Source of the DNA: Paenibacillus odorifer
GTDB taxonomy: Bacteria; Bacillota; Bacilli; Paenibacillales; Paenibacillaceae
Length of the DNA stretch: 64,000 bases
Reading direction: 5' to 3'
NCBI RefSeq assembly: GCF_000758725.1
Contig: NZ_CP009428.1
Span: 6,014,001-6,078,000, forward strand
Positions 42,252 to 51,362 of this stretch are shown piece by piece. Under the pieces are notes generated by a model. The model did not search any database and had not been told where the DNA came from. It saw only the letters and a program-made list of their open reading frames with translations. A program made the position numbers and the translations under genes. Numbering within the stretch: the first letter of the stretch is position 1; the number at the start of each line of letters is the position of its first letter.

Positions 42252-42581
42252 TTATGCCGCCATTTCACGGCAAACTTTTGCACAAGCAAAACAAGCTTCT
42301 GCACATTGCTGGCAATGTTCATGATCATGCTTTTGGCATTCGTTGCCGCAGGCTTCACAAGCTTCTGCACAAGCCAGACAAATTTCTTTTGCATATTTAC
42401 TGTTCATCGACATCGCATGAGCTGCGAACTCGCATATATCTGCACATTCACGATCCAGGCGAATGCACTCCTTCATCATCCCCACATGATCCTCATCCAA
42501 ACAAGCTGAGTAACAGTGATTACAAGCTACCATACATTTCAAACACTCTTCAATACACTCTTTGTAGTTTTGATGTGCCAT
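42252..42581 (-). CDS. Four-helix-bundle copper-binding protein (YhjQ/Csp-like)
   Basis: A 109-residue Cys-rich cytosolic protein with repeated CxxxC pairs lining helices (ECIEECLKCMVACNHCYSAC, CLACAEACEACGNEC, CQQCAEACFACAKVC). This is the pattern of Csp-type copper stores that bind many Cu(I) ions inside a bundle. The ATG at 42581 follows AGAGGAG. It has its own promoter with a G-tract like that of csoR next door, so copper-inducible expression is likely. Confidence 0.87.
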   Translation of the reverse strand: MAHQNYKECIEECLKCMVACNHCYSACLDEDHVGMMKECIRLDRECADICEFAAHAMSMNSKYAKEICLACAEACEACGNECQKHDHEHCQQCAEACFACAKVCREMAA

Positions 42582-42610
42582 AACACATACTCCTCTCGAA
42601 ATCATCAATT

Positions 42611-42640
42611 AGGATAGTCCCCTACTCTATATATACCCAA
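42611..42640 (-). promoter_or_regulatory. Promoter with CsoR-like G-tract (copper-binding protein gene)
   Basis: Minus-strand TTGGGT (42640-42635), 18 bases, TATCCT (42616-42611), with GTAGGGGACTAT inside the spacer. CsoR sites are G-rich tracts flanked by A/T. Confidence 0.45.
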
Positions 42641-42655
42641 TTTGAGCAAATAAAA

Positions 42656-42675
42656 AAGGATTCCAAGGAATCCTT
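42656..42675 (-). terminator. Terminator of csoR
   Basis: AAGGATTCC-TT-GGAATCCTT followed by TTTT on the minus strand; separates csoR from the copper-binding protein gene. Confidence 0.75.
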
Positions 42676-42687
42676 CCGATTGATCAA

Positions 42688-43008
42688 TTATCTAATTAAT
42701 TTATTGATGGTAACTAATAGCTCATCCAGTACCTCGTTCTCACCATCCTGGATACGTTCCACTACACAACTTTTCATATGATGCTCCAGCAAAAGCTTGC
42801 CCACGCCGTTCAATGCAGATTGGACCGAGGAGATTTGATGCAGCACATCATCACAATAGGTGTCTTTTTCAATTAACCCTTTTAGCCCTCTAACTTGACC
42901 TTCAATTCTATTGAGCCGGCTAATCAAATTCTTTTTAGTTTTATCTGAGTGATGACTTTTCCGCTCATCCGTACTGCATGATTCATGCTCGTGAGTCAGA
43001 TTATCCAT
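42688..43008 (-). CDS. csoR: Copper-sensing repressor CsoR
   Basis: A 106-residue all-helical repressor of the DUF156 family. The Cu(I) ligands are at canonical spacing: Cys52, His77 and Cys81 (25 and 4 apart). Residues 27-48 (LISRLNRIEGQVRGLKGLIE) form the DNA-binding face. The His/Cys-containing N-terminal 22 residues are an extension of the core. It is a single gene; the usual copA/copZ partners are not adjacent, the Cys-rich bundle gene being the only nearby target. Confidence 0.92.
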   Translation of the reverse strand: MDNLTHEHESCSTDERKSHHSDKTKKNLISRLNRIEGQVRGLKGLIEKDTYCDDVLHQISSVQSALNGVGKLLLEHHMKSCVVERIQDGENEVLDELLVTINKLIR

Positions 43009-43037
43009 GCACCGATCACCCCTTTCCTCGTATTTTT

Positions 43038-43067
43038 ATTATACTATAGCCCCCCTATTCTATTCAA
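43038..43067 (-). promoter_or_regulatory. Promoter and G-tract operator of csoR
   Basis: Minus-strand TTGAAT (43067-43062), 18 bases, TATAAT (43043-43038). The spacer contains TAGGGGGGCTA, a CsoR-type G-tract, so autoregulation is likely. Confidence 0.55.
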
Positions 43068-43082
43068 AAAATAAATCATTGA

Positions 43083-44015
43083 TTAGATTTTCAATTCTTC
43101 ATGAACTATAGCGGAAGTTTCAACCTGAATGGTTGTATGTTGAATTTTGAAATGATCGGCAATTAACCGAATCGCTTGCTGCAAAATGCGTTGGTCATCT
43201 GCTTCCTCTTCAATTAAGATATGACAGCTGAGTGAATCTAAGCCCGAAGTTATGGTCCAGATATGCAGGTCATGAACATTTCTAACCCCCTCAATGCTTT
43301 CGAGGATTTCCTTTACTTCAGCTGGATTAATTGTAATCGGTGTGCCTTCCATAAGGACATGAACGGTATGTTTGATAATTCCCCATGCCCCTCTAAGAAT
43401 CAATAGAGCAACCAGAACGCTTATGATAGGATCTGCAACATACCAGCCAAAAATCATCATAATTAAACCGGCAATAATCGCCCCTACCGAACCTAAAGCA
43501 TCACCAAGCACATGGAGATAAGCACTACGGAGATTAATGTTATTTTTCACATCCCCTTTTCTCATAAGCGACCATGCACTAGCTACATTGGCTAAAAGAC
43601 CAATACTTGCGATCAGCATCATAGAACCACTGGCAACCGTTGGCGGATCAAAAAATCGCCCATAAGCTTCTACAATGATAAATCCAGCAACTACAAATAA
43701 AGTAACTCCGTTTAAAAGTGCCGCCAAAATTTCAAATCGATGAAATCCGTACGTTTTGTTCGGAGAAGCAGGTTTGGTTGCGAACCAGACCGCTACTAGG
43801 CTTAATGCTAGAGAGCTTGCATCGTTTAGCATATGCCCACTGTCCGATAACAGGGCTAAGCTGTTGGTAATTAACCCTCCAAAAAACTCCAAAAACATAA
43901 TTCCAACCGTAATGATTAACGCAATCATAAGCCCTTTTTTATTTCCACTTGGATCAAAATGATGATGCCCGTGAGCGCCATGCGAGTGATTGTGTCTTTT
44001 CTTCTTGTTCATCAT
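43083..44015 (-). CDS. Cation diffusion facilitator (zinc/cobalt/cadmium exporter, CzcD type)
   Basis: A 310-residue exporter with six TMs. It has a His-rich N-terminus (HNHSHGAHGHHHFD), transport-site residues in LLSDSGHMLNDASS (TM2) and LHVLGDALGS (TM5), and a C-terminal metal-sensing domain (EGVRNVHDLHIWTITSG). The ATG at 44015 follows AGGAGGTTAAGC; the 67-codon longer frame crosses the upstream palindrome and is rejected. Regulation probably by a SmtB/CzrA-type sensor acting on that palindrome. Confidence 0.92.
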   Translation of the reverse strand: MMNKKKRHNHSHGAHGHHHFDPSGNKKGLMIALIITVGIMFLEFFGGLITNSLALLSDSGHMLNDASSLALSLVAVWFATKPASPNKTYGFHRFEILAALLNGVTLFVVAGFIIVEAYGRFFDPPTVASGSMMLIASIGLLANVASAWSLMRKGDVKNNINLRSAYLHVLGDALGSVGAIIAGLIMMIFGWYVADPIISVLVALLILRGAWGIIKHTVHVLMEGTPITINPAEVKEILESIEGVRNVHDLHIWTITSGLDSLSCHILIEEEADDQRILQQAIRLIADHFKIQHTTIQVETSAIVHEELKI

Positions 44016-44080
44016 GCTTAACCTCCTATTACCTTCAGCTAGATAGTATTCGTAGCCCTGCGCAGTTACATTCAAAAGCT

Positions 44081-44130
44081 CCAGTTCATAATAACATATG
44101 AGCATGTGTTCATATGTTATTATGAACTGG
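44081..44130. promoter_or_regulatory. 21-bp perfect palindrome containing a 12-2-12 metal-sensor operator
   Basis: 44081-44101 is the exact reverse complement of 44110-44130, with an 8-base centre. Inside it, AACATATGAGCA-TG-TGTTCATATGTT is a 12-2-12 repeat with one mismatch, the form bound by ArsR/SmtB-family zinc sensors such as CzrA. It lies 66 bases before the CDF exporter gene. On the plus strand ATTTTTCTTC follows, so it may also act as a terminator in that direction. Confidence 0.65.
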
Positions 44131-44182
44131 ATTTTTCTTCTTGTCAATAAAAAAGCAACAAATGATTGTCTCTGACCTAATA

Positions 44183-44227
44183 AAATAAAGAGGACCCTCC
44201 GCAGCTCTTCCTGCATGAAGGATCCTC
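44183..44227 (-). terminator. Terminator of the large SLH gene
   Basis: GAGGATCCTTC pairs with GGAGGGTCCTC across a 17-base loop, then TTTATTTTATT on the minus strand. Confidence 0.7.
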
Positions 44228-44245
44228 TCGAATCAGAACCGTGTA

Positions 44246-47200
44246 TTAAATCAAATCTGATTGTTGCAGCAATCTTTGGATGATAGCCGCAACTTCTGCT
44301 CTCGTAATGAAGGCTTGTGGGGCAAGTACATTTCCGCTTCTGCCCGTGATGATTCCTGCTTGCAGGCTGTCTGCAATGCCACTCTTCGCCCAGCCTGATG
44401 CTTCATTCGCATCCGTGTAAATGCTCAGCAGCTCGCTTGCTTCTTTGGCAGGAAGTTTTGTCTTCAAATCGGTAATCACCATAGCTTTAGCAATAATACT
44501 CATCGCCTGTTCCCGAGTAATCTTGTCTGTAGGATGGAACGCTCCATCCTCAAAACCGTTGATTAGCTTATAGGAGTAAGCTGTCTGCACCGCATCATTA
44601 TACCAATCTGAGACCTTCACATCCGTAAAGGATGTTGTTCCGCTCTCCAATTTCAATCCCAATCCACGTACGATAATCGCCGCAAATTCTGCACGTGTAA
44701 TCTCCTGATTAGGGTTAAACAAATCGTCACCGACTCCATTAATAACCTTACGGGAAGCCATCTCATTGACAATGTCCTTAGCCCAGTGGGTGACGACATC
44801 CTTGAAGTTCTGTGGATCTTGAACTACAAAATACGTACTGTTCGTTAAACTGTGTATTTTCGCAAAGTTTTTGCCATCAATGGCAACAATCTGTGTGGGT
44901 ACATGGCGGATCGTCCCCCCTGCTTCAAGCACTAGCCCAGTCGTAATCTTCTTAAGGTCTACACCATCCGCAAGAGGAATAGTTCTTTCCACATAGGTAT
45001 TAAACTTAGTGAGTTCAACAGTTTTCCCAGCGTAAGTAACTTTCACCGTGAAATCTAATGGCTGAGCTACCAGCGTTAGCTTTTCATTGGCTGCCAACAT
45101 TTCTATTCTTTTCAGTACATCCGCAGTCGGAACAGAAATTGAAATTTTCACCTTCACATCTTGTAGAGCAATGTCTGTGCCAAACTGTTTTGAAATTGCA
45201 CTGATATCAATCTGTGCTGCTGATATTGTATAAGTACCCTTTGGAGTACGAATGATTAACAGCGCCTGCTTCTGCTCCATATCTTTGATGATTTGACCAT
45301 TAAGCTCGCCAATAATCACATCTGAAGTCGCAGTCACAGGGATAGTTATAATTGCATTCTGGTCTTCCTTTTCGATGCGTTGCTCTATTTTTGCCTGATC
45401 TACAACAATCGTGGTAACCGTCTGCCCGTTATGCTCAGATATCGTTGCTGTTCCGGCATTTTCAACCTTACCGTTCACCAATACCTCAACCATGCTGCTA
45501 GATGGTGTAGCTGTAGCAGTGGATCCTGCTGTTGCAGTTGGTGCAGTTGGAGCAGTTGTTGCAGGTGGTGCAGTCGGTGTTGATGTCGGTGATTCTGTTG
45601 GTGTTGGTGTTGGTGTTGGCGGTGTAGGTGTAACCTCAACCTCCGTTGATGACTTTGGTGTCACGGAGTTCGAAACTTCAGAAGCTACACTACTACCAGC
45701 GCTATTAATCGCTTTAACTGTAAACGAATAAGTTGTTCCATTCGCTAGACCTGTTACCGTTATTGGACTTGTTGCCCCAACTGTTACGATATTACCCGGA
45801 GAAGCAGTAACCTCATAATTCGTAATTGGAGTTCCCCCGTTCGAATCAGGAACTGCAAATGTCACAGTCGCCTCGCCATCTCCCGCTACTGCTATTAAGC
45901 CCGTAGGTGCAGATGGTGATGTTCTTGGTTTCGTGCTGACTTCGTTAGAAGCTGCACTCTCCCCGCCCGGATTAGATGCCTTAACTACGAAATAATAAGA
46001 TTGGCCATTAGTTAACCCTGTCACATCATAGTTGTAGACGGACTCGCTTACTGTAGCCACTTGTGTCTCATAGATTCCGGAAGTGATACCTTGATATATA
46101 GTGTATCCAATCGCACCCTTCACCGGATCCCATGTTAAGCCGATGATGCCATTACTTGCCACAGGTGAATGAAGTATTGGCGCGCCCGGCGCTGGAACCT
46201 GAGGCGTTCTAGTTACTTCATTGGAAGCCGCACTGATACCATCAGGATTAACAGCTTTAACAATAAAATAATAAGCAGTTCCATTAATTAATCCTACAGC
46301 ATCGTAACTGTTCTCAGAGCCACTTATCGTAGCTACCTCAGCTCCATAAACACCTGAAGCTGTAGACTGATATACAGCGTAACTATCGGTACCATATACG
46401 GGACTCCAAGTAATTCGAATATGTCCGTTTCCTGCCGTTACAGACTCAATACTTGGCGCAGCAAGTTCAGGCCAGGTAAGGTCAATAACTGCACTAGTGA
46501 TCTCTGCAAGACCTGTCGCATCAAATGCCAGTTGGGCTCCGGTGATTCCAGCTGCATTCGTAGCTCCCAGATCCGTAAAGGAAATGACACCTGCTACTGC
46601 CGTCAACGTCGTATTCCCCGTCAACGTCCAGCTTCCTGCGTCCTTCTTCGACACAGTAACAACCGAACTGTTGTCGCCAATGTTTACATTCCCAAACTGA
46701 TCCAGCAAAGTAATTACTGGCTGCTGCGCGAAGCTGCCGCCATTGGCCTGCGGGGCACTTACGCCCGTGGTCAGCTTCATTGTCGCTGTGCTACCTGCGA
46801 CAGGTGCAATGTTCAGCGCCATTGCCGCTGGCGAGGTTACACCTGCTTGGCTGAACATAACCGCTTGCGCGCCAGCTTTGTTCAGCTTCAGATCCACCTG
46901 AGCTACACCCTCAACGAAATCAACGTTGATCTTGCTCGGTGAAGCCGCCAAAGCGGTACTTCCTAAGCTTCCGTACGTTCCGTCCGGCGCAACATCATAA
47001 CCTGATACCGTCACTTCTTTTGTTCCGGTAAACAGAGTGTCCGTGTCGCCCAGCGAATTCTTCACGGTCAGCGTAATGCCATTATCCACACCTACGACAG
47101 GTGTCAAAGTCGCCGCTGAGGCGGTAATGCTTTGCGCTCCCTGTGGTTGTGGAAGATTCACGGTAGCGCTAGTGATCTCTGCAAGACCTGTCGCATCAAA

Positions 47201-50200
47201 TGCCAGTTGGGCTCCTGTGATTCCAGCTGCATTCGTAGCTCCCAGATCCGTAAAGGTAATGACACCCGCTACTGCCGTCAACGTCACATTCCCCGTCAAC
47301 GTCCAGCTTCCTGCATCCTTCTTCGACACAGTAACAACCGTACTGCTGTCGCCAATGTTTACATTCCCAAACTGATCCAGCAAAGTAATTACTGGCTGCT
47401 GCGCGAAGCTACCGCCATTGGCTTGCGGAGCACTTACGCCTGTGGTCAGCTTCATTGTCACTGTGCTGCCTGCGACAGGTGCAATGTTCAGCGCCATTGC
47501 CGCTGGCGAGGCTACGCCTGCTTGGCTGAACACAACAGCCTGTGCTCCCGCTTTGTTCAGCTTCAGATCCACCTGAGCTACGCCCTCAACGAAATCAACG
47601 TTGATCTTGCTCGGTGAAGCTGCCAAAGCGGTACTTCCTAAGCTGCCGTACGTTCCGTCCGGCGCAACATCATAACCCGTTACCGTCACTTCTTTTGTTC
47701 CGGTAAACAGAGTGTCCGTGTCGCCCAGCGAGTTCTTCACGGTCAGCGTAATGCCATTATCTACACCTACAACTGGTGTCAACGTCGCCGCTGAGGCAGT
47801 GATGCTTTGCGCTCCCTGTGGTTGTGGAAGATTCACGGTAGCGCTAGTGATCTGTGTAAGTCCTGTCGCATCAAATGCCAGTTGGGCTCCGGTGATTCCA
47901 GCTGCATTCGTAGCTCCCAGATCCGTAAAGGTAATGACACCCGCTACTGCCGTCAACGTCACATTCCCCGACAACGTCCAGCTTCCTGCATCCTTCTTCG
48001 ACACAGTAACAACCGTACTGTTGTCGCCAATGTTTACATTCCCAAACTGATCCAGCAAAGTAATTACTGGCTGCTGCGCGAAGCTACCGCCATTGGCTTG
48101 CGGAGCACTTACGCCCGTGGTCAGCTTCATTGTCGCTGTGCTACCTGCGACAGGTACAATGTTCAGCGCCATTGCCGCTGGCGAGGCTACACCTGCTTGG
48201 CTGAACATAACCGCTTGCGCGCCAGCTTTGTTCAGCTTCAGATCCACCTGAGCTACACCCGCAACGAAATTAACGTTGATCTTGTTTGGTGAAGCTGCCA
48301 AAGCGGTACTTCCTAAGCTTCCGTACGTTCCGTCCGGCGCAACATCATAACCCGCTACCGTCACTTCTTTTGTTCCGGTGAACGTTGTATCCGTATCGCC
48401 CAGCGAATTCTTCACGGTCAGCGTAATGCCATTATCCACACCTACGACAGGTGTCAAAGTCGCCGCTGAGGCGGTAATGCTTTGCGCTCCCTGTGGTTGT
48501 GGAAGATTCACGGTAGCGCTAGTGATCTCTGCAAGACCTGTCGCATCAAATGCCAGTTGGGCTCCTGTGATTCCAGCTGCATTCGTGGCTCCCAGATCCG
48601 TAAAGGAAATGACGCCCGCTACTGCCGTCAATGTCGTATTTCCCGTCAAGGTCCAGCTTCCTGCATCCTTCTTCGACACAGTAACAACCGTACTGTTGTC
48701 GCCAATGTTTACATTCCCAAACTGATCCAGCAAAGTAATTACTGGCTGCTGCGCGAAGCTGCCGCCATTGACCTGCGGCGCACTTACGCCCGTGGTCAGC
48801 TTCATTGTCGCTGTGCTGCCTGCGACAGGTGTAATGTTCAGCGCTGTTGCCGCTGGCGAGGTTACGCCTGCTTGGCTGAACACAACAGCCTGTGCTCCCG
48901 CTTTATTCAGCTTCAGGTTCACCTGTGCTACACCCGCAACGAAATCAACGTTGATCTTGCTCGGTGAAGCTGCCAAAGCGGTGCTTCCTAAGCTTCCGTA
49001 CGTTCCGTCCGGCGCAACACCATAACCCGTTACCGTCACTTCTTTTGTTCCGGTAAACAGAGTGTCCGTATTGCCCAGCGAATTCTTCACGGTCAGCGTA
49101 ATCCCATTATCTACACCTACGACAGGTGTCAACGTCGCCGCTGAGGCGGTGATGTTATATGCAAGAGTAGGTCCTAGGTTCAGGGTCATTTTAGTGAAAT
49201 AATCCCCCACGACCTTAAAGTTAGTACCATCGTAAATAATGCCATTAAAATTAGAAGTAAGATCTGATGTTTCCTGAGTCCACGTGGATCCGTCTGCCGA
49301 AGAGAATAACTCCCCCTTCAATCCAACAGCCAGAAAACTTCCATTACCAAAGCTGATATTATTTAGTGCGCTAGATGATATTGTAACCTTCGTAAAAGTT
49401 ACCAAATCCTCAGTGGTTAGAATTACTGCCTGCTGGCTAATTGTATCTTCTCCAACCAGAATATAAGCTCTGCCATCATAGGCAATTCCCTTTAAAGAAG
49501 TATTGGGGAACCCAATCTCTAGGGGCACATTCCACTGTATTCCATCCGATGATTTTGCGATAACAACGCTCTCTTGCTCATAAGTAGTACTATTGTATTT
49601 CATCCCAAGAGCTACAAATTGATTATTCAAGTAAGCTACTGTATTAAATGCAAAATCCCCATTTTTAAATCTCTCTGTCCATGAGGTTCCGTTAACTGAA
49701 GAATAAATTCCGCCATAATCGGAAACTGCAATATACTGATTTGTGCCAAAAGCAATACCTGTCAGATTGTCCTGCACTCCGGTATCTGTCGTAGTCCAAG
49801 TGTCACCGTTGGTCGAGGTCACCACTTTGGCGTTAAGATTGTAGTTTTCTTTATCTGTAACCGCAATAAACTTCCCTGCTCCATAAGTGACCGCATTCAT
49901 TCCCGGCAGCTTAGAGGGTGTGACATCGTTCCATACTGCGGAGCTAGTAGATTTGTAAATAGAGCCATATTCCCCGGATGAGACAGCAACATAATTGCCA
50001 TTACCATCCTTAGCAATACTTTTCAGATTACCGCTGACATTACTCCACGCCGAGAGGTCAGAAGAAACCAGCAAGCCGCTGCCCCCTGAGGCAACATATT
50101 TGCCATTTCCGTAAACCATATTGTTCACCATCATTGTTGTATGGGTATCCGAAGATGTCCACTGGCTGCTGTCCAGCGGAGCCGCAGGAGATTTATAAAT

Positions 50201-51061
50201 TACGCCCTGCCCAAACAACAAATAGCTCCCATTTAAAGAACCTCCCCCATAAAATTGCTTATTATCCCATGAGGCATCAACGGTCCAGTTAACACCGTCT
50301 GTAGAGGTGAATACTTTTTTAGCATAAGGAGTCACGATATAACTAAAGAAACGATTATTTAAATAGATTACATTCGTAACATAAGGCCAGCTAGAATTAT
50401 AGTGGTTGATCACAAGATCGGTTAAGGTAACCGTTGTCCAATTGATCAGATTCGTTGAGGTATAATAGACAGCATTGTTAGCAGAGACCACATATTTGTT
50501 GTCGCCATAAGCAATATCCGTTAAGCTTTGCATTCCGAATATTGCATTGGTAGAAGTGATTCCTGTGTCTGTCCAGTTAATGCCATCCGAGGATTGTAGA
50601 AGAGTTACATTATAAGAAGGTGGATTGGTGCCAGGTTTATATACTGACTGCCATACAAAAAACTTTCCATTGACCGCTTTCAACCTTTCCGGTGTGATAG
50701 CTAACGTTTTTTTTGTCCAATTTTCACCATCGAGTGAATTGTATACTGCCTTTTCGCTACCATCAATAGCTAAGAACAGCCCATTAGCGAACACAATAGA
50801 AGTTAGTTTGGGGTTCCCCGCCTTATTGGAGATAGACCAATCTACGCCATTTGATGATGTAGATATCCCTCCTTGGCCCACCGCTACAAAAACATTGTTA
50901 CCAAATGCAACACTGCTCAAATTTCCAGCTGATGTGGAGCTTTGATCTATGATATTGCTATTGCTGGGTGCTGCATAAATTACTGCAGGCATAAACAGAG
51001 AACTGACGATAGAGAATACTAAACTTATTGCTAATAAAAGATTGCCACTCCGCTTAATCAC
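44246..51061 (-). CDS. Giant SLH surface protein with propeller-like, tandem-repeat and Fn3 domains
   Basis: A 2,271-residue exported protein; GTG start eight bases after AAAGGGGG. A signal peptide ends near residue 30. Residues about 45-630 are repeats with SSNGVDWS / SLDGENWT / GNGKYVASG motifs, resembling BNR/kelch-type beta-propellers. Residues about 635-1530 are four nearly identical 225-residue repeats (ITASAATLTPVVGVDNGITL onward), Ig-like. Three Fn3-type modules (1540-1800), a Thr-Pro linker (about 1803-1848), a roughly 230-residue unknown domain and three C-terminal SLH motifs (2088-2271) follow. The role is probably structural or adhesive. Confidence 0.85.
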   Translation of the reverse strand: MIKRSGNLLLAISLVFSIVSSLFMPAVIYAAPSNSNIIDQSSTSAGNLSSVAFGNNVFVAVGQGGISTSSNGVDWSISNKAGNPKLTSIVFANGLFLAIDGSEKAVYNSLDGENWTKKTLAITPERLKAVNGKFFVWQSVYKPGTNPPSYNVTLLQSSDGINWTDTGITSTNAIFGMQSLTDIAYGDNKYVVSANNAVYYTSTNLINWTTVTLTDLVINHYNSSWPYVTNVIYLNNRFFSYIVTPYAKKVFTSTDGVNWTVDASWDNKQFYGGGSLNGSYLLFGQGVIYKSPAAPLDSSQWTSSDTHTTMMVNNMVYGNGKYVASGGSGLLVSSDLSAWSNVSGNLKSIAKDGNGNYVAVSSGEYGSIYKSTSSAVWNDVTPSKLPGMNAVTYGAGKFIAVTDKENYNLNAKVVTSTNGDTWTTTDTGVQDNLTGIAFGTNQYIAVSDYGGIYSSVNGTSWTERFKNGDFAFNTVAYLNNQFVALGMKYNSTTYEQESVVIAKSSDGIQWNVPLEIGFPNTSLKGIAYDGRAYILVGEDTISQQAVILTTEDLVTFTKVTISSSALNNISFGNGSFLAVGLKGELFSSADGSTWTQETSDLTSNFNGIIYDGTNFKVVGDYFTKMTLNLGPTLAYNITASAATLTPVVGVDNGITLTVKNSLGNTDTLFTGTKEVTVTGYGVAPDGTYGSLGSTALAASPSKINVDFVAGVAQVNLKLNKAGAQAVVFSQAGVTSPAATALNITPVAGSTATMKLTTGVSAPQVNGGSFAQQPVITLLDQFGNVNIGDNSTVVTVSKKDAGSWTLTGNTTLTAVAGVISFTDLGATNAAGITGAQLAFDATGLAEITSATVNLPQPQGAQSITASAATLTPVVGVDNGITLTVKNSLGDTDTTFTGTKEVTVAGYDVAPDGTYGSLGSTALAASPNKINVNFVAGVAQVDLKLNKAGAQAVMFSQAGVASPAAMALNIVPVAGSTATMKLTTGVSAPQANGGSFAQQPVITLLDQFGNVNIGDNSTVVTVSKKDAGSWTLSGNVTLTAVAGVITFTDLGATNAAGITGAQLAFDATGLTQITSATVNLPQPQGAQSITASAATLTPVVGVDNGITLTVKNSLGDTDTLFTGTKEVTVTGYDVAPDGTYGSLGSTALAASPSKINVDFVEGVAQVDLKLNKAGAQAVVFSQAGVASPAAMALNIAPVAGSTVTMKLTTGVSAPQANGGSFAQQPVITLLDQFGNVNIGDSSTVVTVSKKDAGSWTLTGNVTLTAVAGVITFTDLGATNAAGITGAQLAFDATGLAEITSATVNLPQPQGAQSITASAATLTPVVGVDNGITLTVKNSLGDTDTLFTGTKEVTVSGYDVAPDGTYGSLGSTALAASPSKINVDFVEGVAQVDLKLNKAGAQAVMFSQAGVTSPAAMALNIAPVAGSTATMKLTTGVSAPQANGGSFAQQPVITLLDQFGNVNIGDNSSVVTVSKKDAGSWTLTGNTTLTAVAGVISFTDLGATNAAGITGAQLAFDATGLAEITSAVIDLTWPELAAPSIESVTAGNGHIRITWSPVYGTDSYAVYQSTASGVYGAEVATISGSENSYDAVGLINGTAYYFIVKAVNPDGISAASNEVTRTPQVPAPGAPILHSPVASNGIIGLTWDPVKGAIGYTIYQGITSGIYETQVATVSESVYNYDVTGLTNGQSYYFVVKASNPGGESAASNEVSTKPRTSPSAPTGLIAVAGDGEATVTFAVPDSNGGTPITNYEVTASPGNIVTVGATSPITVTGLANGTTYSFTVKAINSAGSSVASEVSNSVTPKSSTEVEVTPTPPTPTPTPTESPTSTPTAPPATTAPTAPTATAGSTATATPSSSMVEVLVNGKVENAGTATISEHNGQTVTTIVVDQAKIEQRIEKEDQNAIITIPVTATSDVIIGELNGQIIKDMEQKQALLIIRTPKGTYTISAAQIDISAISKQFGTDIALQDVKVKISISVPTADVLKRIEMLAANEKLTLVAQPLDFTVKVTYAGKTVELTKFNTYVERTIPLADGVDLKKITTGLVLEAGGTIRHVPTQIVAIDGKNFAKIHSLTNSTYFVVQDPQNFKDVVTHWAKDIVNEMASRKVINGVGDDLFNPNQEITRAEFAAIIVRGLGLKLESGTTSFTDVKVSDWYNDAVQTAYSYKLINGFEDGAFHPTDKITREQAMSIIAKAMVITDLKTKLPAKEASELLSIYTDANEASGWAKSGIADSLQAGIITGRSGNVLAPQAFITRAEVAAIIQRLLQQSDLI
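46460..49157 (-). repeat. Four tandem 675-bp near-identical repeats
   Basis: The units have an exact 675-base period (225 codons, in frame) and differ by only scattered substitutions, for example AGAGTGTCC versus GTTGTATCC and GTAATG versus GAAATG. Such similarity implies recent duplication or gene conversion, and copy number may vary among strains. Confidence 0.9.
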
Positions 51062-51362
51062 AATTTTCCCCCTTTGGCATTACACCAAAATATAAATACT
51101 TCCACCATATGGAGATTAGATGTCTTTTCTAAGATTTGTAGCCATTTGGTTTGATTTTTATATCGGTATAATCCGAGAGAATTATTACGAATTTAACATT
51201 AAATTTTGATTAAAAACAACAATAATTTACACGCTTCACCTATCCATTTCCACAACCTTACAAATGAGAAAAAAACCTATTAAATATCAGGACTTAATCC
51301 TGAATTTAATAGGCTCTCAAGCTTTTGCTCGTAGAACTTTTTAAGCTACTTAATCTTTTTTA
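51062..51362. other. Gap with deoD terminator
   Basis: About 300 AT-rich bases hold the 5' region of the giant SLH gene (no consensus promoter seen) and the deoD terminator; nothing else was recognised. Confidence 0.5.
51270..51313 (-). terminator. Terminator of deoD
   Basis: CCTATTAAAT pairs with ATTTAATAGG around an inner TCAGGA/TCCTGA stem, and seven T residues follow on the minus strand. Confidence 0.8.

Noticed and set aside
44016..44216. 67-codon N-terminal extension of the CDF exporter
   Set aside because: It crosses the 21-bp palindrome and has no homology-like features; the ATG at 44015 has AGGAGG upstream.
46421..48967. Series of plus-strand frames of about 112-173 codons recurring every 675 bases
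   Set aside because: Shadows of the tandem repeats of the giant SLH gene.
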